Part shown: in pieces, positions 14,379 through 21,188 of the stretch
Numbering within the stretch: the stretch's first letter is position 1
Layout of the letters: each line of letters opens with the position of its first letter
Origin: Pectinophora gossypiella
Taxonomy: Eukaryota > Arthropoda > Insecta > Lepidoptera > Gelechiidae
Direction: 5' to 3'
Assembly: GCF_024362695.1 (NCBI RefSeq)
Contig: NC_065417.1
Coordinates: forward strand, 5,387,001 to 5,451,000
Length of the DNA: 64,000 nucleotides
Made by a program: the position numbers and the translations under genes
Notes under the pieces: model-generated
The model's database searches: none
What the model saw: the letters and a program-made list of their open reading frames with translations, nothing else
What the model was told of the DNA's origin: nothing

Positions 14379-14419
<41 letters not shown>

Positions 14420-16518
14420 CTAAAATATAAACCTACCTACATCAAAAATTATAACTTATAAATTAAACACTAACTTACATTAATTAACTTAAATTATCTA
14501 AACTGGTTGATATCTAAATAAAATTAAGAGGCTCAATGATCTGTAAAACTGTAGTTACCTAGCCTTAAGGGAAGTTGCGGGTCATTCCCAACACAAGTAT
14601 CTGATTACTTACTGGGGACACCTGTCCAATAATAGTAACTGATTTACAGAAATAAATTCATTTTTATTATTTTTATTATTATTTCTTCTCTTTATTTTCA
14701 CCAGAATAGTAGTGGGCGGAAGATGTGTTGTGCCTGGGTGTAATAACAAGGGTCATCATTTATACCCTAAAACAAACATAAAAGATGTTTGTCTGCTTTC
14801 CATGAAATTGGAAGGTTAAACGAAGACAAAACTGTGCAGCGCTATCTACAGTTTTTTTTGGGAACGTTGGTCTAACAGAAAGCTCAGTGAGGTGTGGGTA
14901 CTTAATTCATCTTGCGTTGGATGTACATTCATGAGCAATATAATGTACCCACTTTAGGACTCTGTCGCACTAACATATTTGACATTTAGTGAGACTTACA
15001 GGTCAATTTGTCAAAAAAGTTAATGTGACATGGTACCAAAGTGTATAGATATAGCCCGACCGTACCTCTGACTACCTCAACTGGGATATAAACGTGAACT
15101 TATGTTATGTCATTGTGGTCTATTTCACTTTCATTATAGTTATGGTGATGTCTATAAATTATTTATTTGAAAATGTATGTGTAAGTTAGATAATGGTGCT
15201 GATTCTGTACTCACTATCTAATTTTATTTTAAGTTATACCTGTCATTTTCTTATCCGCTGAAAAAGAAAGGGACGGGTAATCGACATGCATAAAATTTAT
15301 GGAACACACGTCAATTTTAAGCAAAAATCTAAAACAACCGTCTAAAAATTTTACATCGGCCAATAACCCGACAGAGTTAAGTTGACAGCACACATCAAAC
15401 GGGTTGCATATGAGCGAGATGCTTATATTATTCGCCCGGGTTATTCATTCATTTTAAAATTAACAGTTGCCAATCATCCGTCCCTTTCCTATTCGGCGGA
15501 TAAGAAAATGACGGGTATAATTTAAAGTAAAATTAAGAGGTGTCTGCAGGAGTCGGGGCCAGTATATATGATTTTATAACGTTATTATTTTTACTTCTAT
15601 TTATTATATCTACAGATCTGCTTCTCTTCGACTGTTCTGCGGTATATTTTTTATTTTTCTCTTACTATTTTTATTTTGGTTTTTATTTCGACAGCCGTCG
15701 GGGATGGACCAAAGGGAAATCGATGAGATAGCCGCTTGGTTAGCCCAAGAGAAGGTGTGTGTTATATTTTATTCGGATTTTATTTTATTTATAGTACATT
15801 TCATTCATTAAATGATTATTTTATATATTATTTATTTAATTTGTATTATTTTATTATCTAAACACGTAATCGTTCATCTCATTCTGTGTTTCATTGTAAG
15901 CTATGTAACGCACGAAACAGACTCGTACTGTTAAAGTGAGTATAAAAAAGTAGTAGTAGTAAAAGCCGAAATCACGAAAAATATGTCATCTACTATACAG
16001 CTAGTATAACAATAAGTCATACGTACTTGTACCATACGTATTAAAGTGGGTTTACACTAAAAGTAGTGGGGACAGGGGTACGGAGCGGAATCGATCGACC
16101 AATCAAAGCGTGCGAGAGCGCGAGAAAATCTCGCGGTGATTGGTTGATTCTGCTAGTCTCCTCTCGTCTTCTTTTTCGTCCTATTATAGTGAAAACTCAC
16201 TTTTAGAAATCCGTATCATCTTACATAGTCATAAGCTAATGTTTCGGGGTCATATGATGATAACAATGATAATACAATAGTAACTTTTACACGTCCAACT
16301 TCCAGGCCAACACGGAAGCGAACGGCGCCCAAGAGAGTGTGACCAGCAGCGATTTCGATAAATTCCTCGCGGAGCGCGCCGCCGCCGCCGACAGCCTGCC
16401 CGACGCCAACAGTGCTGCCAATAACAGCGCCGCCAACAGTGCTACCAACAGCACCACGCACACGCCACGCCACCGCCAAATCAAAAAGGAAGACCAGGAC
16501 TCCATGTTTGCGCTCTGA
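3093..16518 (+). CDS. TOM1: TOM1 (target of Myb1), endosomal VHS-GAT adaptor
   Basis: Ubiquitin- and clathrin-binding adaptor that works on endosomes with Tollip and myosin VI. Thirteen coding exons: 3093-3147, 3402-3649, 7297-7404, 8023-8118, 8554-8649, 9174-9320, 9833-9984, 11148-11218, 11355-11420, 11763-11865, 13339-13429, 15695-15754 and 16306-16518. All phases join and total 1506 nt (501 aa plus stop), close to human TOM1. The VHS domain is about residues 10-150 (NPFSTPVGQKI, ENWALNMEICDIIN, TVLETCVKNCG, EFPMTDLDAMAPI). A Ser/Pro linker is exon 5. GAT is about 205-300 (KLRADLSVVEGNMTVMNDML). A clathrin-box-like LIDLS is near 333. Conserved tail blocks are DEFDMFAQSR, IDEIAAWLAQEK, FDKFLAERA and the terminal MFAL. 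The exon 7 donor lies at a MITE boundary, and the exon 10 donor (GTGCGG) is weak. Confidence 0.96.
3650..7296. other. TOM1 intron 2
   Basis: 3.6-kb AT-rich intron. Short simple tracts and scattered ORF-like frames carry no recognisable coding signal. The only repeat I identify is the SINE-1 copy near its 3' end. Confidence 0.6.
7060..7235 (-). mobile_element. SINE-1 copy
   Basis: Internal part of a tRNA-derived SINE family seen at least seven times in the window. Hallmarks on the plus strand are cttacatcagtaagtagtaa, cttccgaagcacggatcatc and ggacaatcaggtgatcagcc. The 5' head is lost. Lies in TOM1 intron 2, antisense. Confidence 0.7.
7449..7543. mobile_element. MITE-B, left half
   Basis: Shows gggtgttaatgacaccg, then gatgattcagaccatgattc and tgagttcatatcaag, the left half of the foldback family that is complete at 18752-19243. 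In TOM1 intron 3. The following 7580-7800 also contains a segment (aggacattcggtcttacgac) that recurs near 12300-12340. Confidence 0.65.
8665..8865 (-). pseudogene. LINE ORF2 C-terminal fragment
   Basis: The minus strand reads PRCSDDIVATAGKEWMRLAQ followed by GRKGWSKW. This resembles the C-terminal end of many insect endonuclease-reverse transcriptases (pattern RW-DDI-AG-W-A-DR-W). It is a short 5'-truncated relic in TOM1 intron 5, antisense. Clade not determined. Confidence 0.6.
9026..9117. mobile_element. MITE-B, degraded left half
   Basis: Carries the diverged order ggtaatgacaccgt, gaatactgaag, catgattctgtgt, aagtggaattttcc of family B. Only the left arm remains. In TOM1 intron 5. Confidence 0.55.
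9408..9690. mobile_element. MITE-D copy
   Basis: Begins ctgcagacacctcc and continues attttaagttatactcgtca and ccgaataggaaagggac. The same arm is found at 15205-15548, where both arms survive, and at 42315-42405. Here the left arm and part of the interior remain, in TOM1 intron 6. Confidence 0.6.
9986..10433. mobile_element. MITE-A at the TOM1 exon 7 splice donor, split by a SINE
   Basis: Family A elements are about 130-150 bp. Their imperfect terminal inverted repeats (CAGTCATGAGCAATATAATG and CGGTCACGAGCATTAATATG) are flanked by TA. The left half starts right after the GTA of the exon 7 donor (exon ends 9984), so donor positions from +4 on are MITE sequence. The right half resumes at about 10325 and ends gaccg at 10433, followed by TA. 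The 285 bp between the halves is an inserted SINE. Confidence 0.8.
10039..10323 (-). mobile_element. SINE with 5S-rRNA-like segment (SINE-5S)
   Basis: Minus-strand SINE. The head is gaggagctcggtggcgcagc. Next comes a stretch that closely follows 5S rRNA (gaagttaagcaac, then ggatgggtgacc), then a body shared with lepidopteran SINEs (cttccgaagcacggagg, the reverse of cgtgccccagcagtgggg) and a GAT-rich 3' tail. The 9-bp duplication CATTATCAT at 10030-10038 and 10324-10332 flanks it. It lies inside a MITE-A copy, so it is younger than that insertion. A second copy is at 17645-17930. Confidence 0.8.
10455..10675 (-). mobile_element. SINE-2 fragment
   Basis: Shares cccactgctgggcacaggcc and ggacaatcaggtg with the longer SINE-2 copy at 43155-43480, but lacks the 5' head. 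In TOM1 intron 7, antisense. A shorter piece of the same family is at about 7905-7960. Confidence 0.6.
10741..10830 (-). repeat. (TTTA)n tract ending a truncated retroelement
   Basis: Positions 10748-10774 are tandem TTTA. Read on the minus strand this is an (ATAA)n tail following a short unique segment (cctgttgtgtgttgc), the pattern left by a 5'-truncated LINE. The parent family is not identified. Confidence 0.45.
11464..11738 (+). mobile_element. SINE-1 copy, plus strand
   Basis: Starts within the tRNA-like region (ggtcccgggttcgaataccg, a B-box-like match). It continues through caatcaggtgaccagc-type sequence, the ccgttggtcccggttactac block and the 3' end (gaggttggtaatccacctca, then cgatagaaga). 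It ends about 25 nt before the acceptor of TOM1 exon 10 at 11763. Confidence 0.75.
11889..12482. mobile_element. 594-bp segment with 26-27-bp terminal inverted repeats
   Basis: The left end reads CTATAGGTGTACCAGAATCT. The right end is its reverse complement with one or two differences over about 27 bp. The interior is non-coding and AT-rich and includes the aagaacattcggtcttacga block also seen at 7770-7790. It begins 23 nt after TOM1 exon 10. I could not define a target duplication. Confidence 0.55.
12616..12850. mobile_element. MITE-C copy
   Basis: About 235 bp. The ends are GTAGTTTCCTAGGTC and its inverse (gactagttggaaagtaccc). The interior shares gacagatctaaaggtgacaa and tttctatgacgtcacaggt with copies at 18304-18542 and 40810-41065. 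In TOM1 intron 10. Confidence 0.7.
13112..13243. mobile_element. MITE-B, right half
   Basis: Contains tttttgcgacagaaattcca, cttgatattaactcagaatc and gatgtcactaacacccc, the right arm of family B. The left arm is missing. It ends about 95 nt before the exon 11 acceptor of TOM1. Confidence 0.65.
13577..13687. mobile_element. Compact hairpin MITE
   Basis: The arms begin GGGCTTAGCACCGTAA and run about 36 bp with two mismatches. The loop is near 40 bp. GC content is well above the surrounding intron (TOM1 intron 11). This is the only copy I see in the window. No clear target duplication. Confidence 0.6.
13806..14015 (-). mobile_element. SINE-1 copy
   Basis: 3' and central parts of SINE-1: ttcttatcgtgtg, ccctggtgtcagggttatta, cttacatcagtaagtagtaa and tgatcagcctgtaatg. 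The tRNA-like head is missing. In TOM1 intron 11, antisense. Confidence 0.7.
14361..14414. repeat. (CA)n(CG)n(CA)n microsatellite
   Basis: About 50 bp of uninterrupted alternating purine-pyrimidine sequence: CA repeats, a run of CG repeats, then CA repeats again. In TOM1 intron 11. Confidence 0.9.
14926..15062. mobile_element. MITE-A copy
   Basis: Ends cattcatgagcaatataatg and ...gaccg, flanked by TA on both sides. It interrupts another repeat (ggatgta / tacctctgac). The uninterrupted form of that repeat is present near 22205-22220 and 62530-62545, so the TA duplication is directly supported. Confidence 0.8.
15205..15548. mobile_element. MITE-D, both arms
   Basis: Left arm: aattttattttaagttatac, then cattttcttatccgctgaaa. 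Right arm: cggcggataagaaaatgacg, then aaaattaagaggtgtctgca. The arms are long imperfect inverted repeats around a short centre. It sits about 150 bp before TOM1 exon 12. Confidence 0.65.
16044..16202. mobile_element. Tourist-like MITE with TTA duplication
   Basis: Terminal repeats are AAGTGGGTTTACACTA on the left and AAGTGAGTTTTCACTA on the reverse of the right. TTA flanks both sides (16041-16043 and 16203-16205), as expected for PIF/Harbinger MITEs. The interior has a second inverted pair around gaccaatca / tgattggtt. It ends about 100 bp before TOM1 exon 13. Confidence 0.6.
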
Positions 16519-17477
16519 TATGCTTGAACACCATCACGACGGAACGCTGCTTAAAAATTTAAGGGGTATGTTTACTGTTCTGTATACACTATTGAATATG
16601 AAATTGTTTGATGTTAAACGGATAGATGGTCATTTATAGCCGGCCAGAATACACGTTTTCTGTAATTGAAATATGCAAATTCAACCGATTCTATCAGAGA
16701 ATACGACTTACCAAAACAAGATTATTCTTTCCGGTTGTTATCGCGCCCGCTATAGAAACGGCTGAAAGACTGACATAAATAAGGTCTAAACTGTACTACC
16801 ATGCGATATGGAATATCCATGTTATTACGTACGAGAGAGAACTTAAATTTTAAGCATCGATCCTTTCAGGGATACACAAACGCGAGTTTTATCATACTGC
16901 AAGACTAAAGTTAGATTGTTGTTTTTGCATCGAAATACGGATTTGTTCTGGATCTGTTCACACGTCACAGTGATTATCTTACGGTACTGTATGTTCACTA
17001 GTATTCAATATACCGTTTGGTGCCTGGCTTATAGTTGTTATTGAAATATTTTAAGCTGACTAATCAATAGTATCACCTATTAATCTGTAAGCGTCAATAT
17101 CTCAAACTTCAAATCCATTTTATGTTAACTTATTCTGTATAAATGTAGTGTTAAAGGTGTTGACATATTTCGACTTAAAATACTTCAATGTAAGGTCCGT
17201 GTATCAGCTTTATACAAACTTCACTTGGCCACATTGAACATGTAACATTCTCTAGGGTAAGGTTACACTACACTCACTGCTAAGTACGGGTGGATCGGCG
17301 GATATAGTGCGTTTTAGTCGCATTTTATCTTATGCCCCAAATGTGATTTAAATCGCGTAATATACTGCACTTTAAGTAGCCACAAAATTACTTTATAGAT
17401 TTAGAAACGAAATAGATTTCACGAAGGTATGGTTTGGTTGGTTTTAGTATGTAAAATTAGCAGGATAAGTAACTTTC

Positions 17478-18020
17478 CAGTGGCGGCTCTAGGACGGTGC
17501 GAGGTGTGCCACCGCAAATCAACCAAGACTGGTTCACCCTGGCCGCAAACTAAAACTTAATCGGGTTAGATTGTGGCCACATAATACTCATACCGGGTGG
17601 CCGTAAACAACATTCTTAAAAGATTTAAACAGGTAAATTTCTGTGAGGAGCTTGGTGGCGCAGCGGTAAAACGCGGTCTGCGATTGTTGAAGTTAAGCAA
17701 CTTTCGCCAAGGCCGGTCATAGGATGGGTGACCAAAAAAAAAGTTTTCATCTCGAGCTCCTCCGTGCTTCGGAAGGCACGTTAAGCCGTTGGTCCCGGCT
17801 GCATTAGCAGTCGTTAATAACCATCAGTCCGCACTGGGCCCGCGTGATGGTTTAAGGACCGATCTCCCTATCCATCCATAGGGAAGGCCCGTGCCCCAGC
17901 AGTGGGGACGTTAATGGGCTGATGATGATGAAACTAATCGAAAAATTTCGTATTTTAAGGGGCTGAGGGGGCCACTTTGAGGTCTCGAACCACCTAAATA
18001 TTTTGCTAGGGCCGCCATTG
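17478..18020. mobile_element. hAT-type MITE interrupted by a SINE
   Basis: The ends are CAGTGGCGGCTCTAG and, on the reverse, CAATGGCGGCCCTAG. An 8-bp duplication TAACTTTC (17470-17477 and 18021-18028) flanks it, as expected for hAT. About half of the 543 bp is the inserted SINE-5S copy. Confidence 0.7.
17645..17930 (+). mobile_element. SINE-5S copy, plus strand
   Basis: Complete-looking copy: head gaggagcttggtggcgcagc, 5S-like core (gaagttaagcaactttcgcc, ggatgggtgacca), an A-tract, the ccgtgcttcggaaggcacgt block, and a (GAT)n tail. It lies inside the hAT-type MITE and in the sense orientation of TOM1. Confidence 0.75.
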
Positions 18021-18303
18021 TAACTTTCCATGTGATGAAACAGCACGCAATGATCCCGATACGCCCGTTTTTAGTAGTCGTATTATATAATGTAGATTCT
18101 TTTAATATATTCGCGTAGAGTTGACGTGAGTTGAGACCACGGGAGCATTTAATACAAGACCATTGGTGTTATTTGTAATTCGGAATTAACATTTTATAGT
18201 ATTGAAAGCGACGTCACACAGATGTTTTTACGGGAAGGATATATGATCTAGATACGGTAACACACTTGTTAAAAAATAATAATTTGTAGTTTAGCTACTA
18301 ATT

Positions 18304-18542
18304 GGGTAGTTTCCTAGGTCAAAGATAAGTTATGAAATTCTGGTTACTAAATGAAGACGGATCTAAAGTTGACAATATGTTTTCTTTTCTATTTAACTTA
18401 TTTATGAATTTTAATAATGAAAAATTAAATAATAAGTGCGGCTTTTTTTCACGGTTTTTTCTATAACGTCCCAGGTTGGGTTTTCATGTAAATTACATAG
18501 TTTCGTGTTTTGACGTCTGATTGGACTAGTTGGAAACTACCC
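18304..18542. mobile_element. MITE-C copy
   Basis: Best-preserved ends of family C: GGGTAGTTTCCTAGGTC on the left, and actagttggaaactaccc on the right, its imperfect inverse. About 239 bp, non-coding. Confidence 0.75.
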
Positions 18543-18751
18543 TCATGTTTTAATATTTAATAATAATAATATTTATTTATTTCAAATAGCCTAATACACA
18601 GGTAGCTAAAAAATAATTTTTACAATGTGTGGCTGTTTCAATTTTACACGCCTTTTTTTGGAGTTCTATCAGTTATCACTCTCGAGTTTCTGTAGATAGA
18701 AACGCAAAATAAGTTTTAGTTCATCACAAAACAGCAATTGATCAATTCATA

Positions 18752-19243
18752 TACTGGGTGTTAGTGACATCGTAACGAATACTGAGGGGGTTGATTCAGA
18801 TCATGATTCTGAGTTAAAATCAAGTGGAATTTTCCGTCGCAAAATTCATGTTTTTTTTTTAGTTTTTTTAAATTATTTTCAATTCTATACTTTTGCGATG
18901 GAAAATTCCACTTGATATTAACTCAGAATAATCAGATGAATCATCCCTCTCAGTATTCGTTACGATGACACTTACACCCCGTACAAGTACATACGGTAGC
19001 CATATAAGTAGGTATGGGTGTTAGTGACACCGTAACGAATACTGAGGGGGATGGTTCAGACCATGATTCTGAGTTGATATCAAGTGGAATTTCGTGTCAA
19101 AAAATTCATGTAAATTTTTCTTTTCTTTTTAATTATTTTCCAATCCATACTTTTGCGACGGAAATTTCTACTTGATATCAACTCAGAATCATGGCCTGAA
19201 CCACTCCTCAAAGTTTTCGTTACGATGTCACTAACACCCTGTA
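18752..19243. mobile_element. Two MITE-B units in tandem
   Basis: Unit 1 is 18752-18983 and unit 2 is 19013-19243, in the same orientation, with a 30-bp spacer (gtacatacggtagccatata). Each unit is a foldback of about 230 bp. The left arm runs gggtgttagtgacatcgtaa ... gattctgagtt, and the right arm is its near-complete inverse ending cactaacaccctgta. Confidence 0.8.
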
Positions 19244-19798
19244 TAGTTTCGTTTTTAACAAAACGGGAGGAACTTGCTTGTCGTTAAGCTGAATGTGTGA
19301 CGTCGAGGTGTCATTGTGATATAAGTATTGTTTTATAACATTTGACCATTTATCTTGCGCAACACTTTACTGCGCAACTTTTATTAGTTTTAACATATTT
19401 TAAGATGAATCGCTATTTGTATATTGATTTAAATTTTTCTGTCAGACTGCCTTGTATTTGTTGATTTTTGATGAGTTAAGTTTGTAATTGAACGTGAAGT
19501 CGGAAATTGTTCAATAATGAAATGAGAAGGCCCGCCTAATGTTTATTGCGATGTTGTATTTGCTAAGTGATCGTAAAAGGGTAACCAAGTATTGAAGACA
19601 CGAAAATTTCCCCCATAATGTAGTATTTATCCAATTCTTATATTTCCGTGAGATTTTCTAGACCAAGTAAAAAATTTCAAGGAGTGACCTAAATAGGTGT
19701 TATCTTTAGCATTCCAATGGCATTCTGGATATTTTATATTTTTTACGATGTATTCCGAAACCTTCCTTACTCCGTGTCCTTTACTTTGGAACCACGTA

Positions 19799-19925
19799 GT
19801 CATGGCAATATAATGTACCCACTTTAGGACTCTGTCGCACTAACATATCTGACATTTAGTTCAATTTGTCAAAAAAGTTAATGTGACATGGTACCAAAGT
19901 GTATACATATTAATGTTCGTGACCG
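19799..19925. mobile_element. MITE-A copy, partly deleted
   Basis: Starts gtcatggcaatataatg after TA and ends gttcgtgaccg before TA. It lacks part of the centre (gtgagacttacag) that other copies have. Confidence 0.75.
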
Positions 19926-20332
19926 TACGTAGGGTTTGGTAAAAAGGTGTAGTATGTAGTGGTCATGAGATGTTGTTTTTAGCTTTGCTTGGAATATTGG
20001 AACAGACAGATCTACGTAAAAAACTATGTAATGGACAAACGACCTCGCGGTGAAATAGCGCTGCGCACACGACCGGCGCGGGCGCTAGCGTCTATTCCTT
20101 TTTGCCAAATAAAATGTATTACTAACAGTCATATGTATTAACATAAAAGTTACCTGAAGTTAACCCCCTCATGCCAAAGTGTCCCTGCATAACAAGGGTC
20201 TGAGCGGAACCATTCCACATCGTCTCAATTAAATGTTCTTTTGGTACATTGTGATAATAATTTGAAAAGAACAAGCTTAATGTTAATTATTTAAAAAGAG
20301 TTATTTTATGTTGTAATCGTTGTATTTAAGAT

Positions 20333-20338
20333 AATAAA
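20333..20338 (+). terminator. Candidate TOM1 poly(A) signal
   Basis: AATAAA, followed by a T-rich tract. It is the last plus-strand signal before the converging PDI gene. An alternative is AATAAA at 20108-20113. Confidence 0.4.
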
Positions 20339-20465
20339 ATAATTACTATACTAGCTGTGTTTTCTTTCTTCGTGAAATATTCGGATCTCAAACAATTCAT
20401 TGTATATTGTATTTCATAGACAAAATGGGAGGATAAAAAAAAGGATAGAATATTGTTTAATTTTG

Positions 20466-20471
20466 TTTATT
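20466..20471 (-). terminator. Candidate PDI poly(A) signal
   Basis: TTTATT on the plus strand, which is AATAAA on the gene strand, about 720 bp after the PDI stop codon. Only about 130 bp separate it from the candidate TOM1 signal, so the two 3' ends nearly meet. Confidence 0.4.
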
Positions 20472-21188
20472 TATCAATTTCTGTATCCACAACAGATACA
20501 TGAGATGTGGATTTGGCAAATATTATGAATATTTACATTTTAAGACAGAATTGTGAAATAAATTACATTCCAAGATAACAGATCTTTATATGAAAATAGT
20601 CATTAAGTCAATATCATTAAGATTGATAGTGAAGCACCCTACATGATTTATTTAACGCCTTAATTTTTAACAAAAAAAATCTTAAAACTCGTACAAAAAT
20701 ACATCAATAATTAAGTCCACCTTATAAAAACTATTTCTTGTGATGAATTAGGACTTCAAAAGAATGTTACGTTGAACATAAAATAACCGGTCAGTGAAAG
20801 TAACACAAGAAACCTAAATGCTTGTTCGATGTAACTCAACCTTGTACTGGGCTAAGGAATGTGAAGTCACCATTATGATACAGAAATTATAAATACTTTT
20901 GCGTTACACTAAGCTGCTGTTCATAAGTAATAAATTATGCTTTAACTTAATTCTGGCCACGCACAGAGATCTTGCACTGAACAGTGGGTAGTTTAGAGTA
21001 TTACGCTAAAAATATGAGTGCGTCGACAACTTAACAAGTTCGTTCATGTACAACCTCAACAAGATTTGGAGAACAATCAACAGTCTAGCGACGGAAATGC
21101 AAGTGGTGTTAGTTTCAGTATAAAAGTAAATTATAACCTATACAGCCTATGCTATGGAAGTCTCATAAGAGCGCTGCACACGCGGCGC

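Larger units (their letters stand above)
16519..20340 (+). other. Probable long TOM1 3' UTR and downstream spacer
   Basis: I found no good AATAAA close behind the stop codon. The first clear ones are at 20108-20113 and 20333-20338. If the distal site is used, the 3' UTR is about 3.8 kb and includes a hAT-type MITE, a SINE-5S, MITE-C, a MITE-B pair and a MITE-A. The transcript end is inferred. Confidence 0.4.

Noticed and set aside
16216..16505. Two antisense ORFs rich in Ala and Gly
   Set aside because: Shadows of the GC-rich last exon of TOM1.
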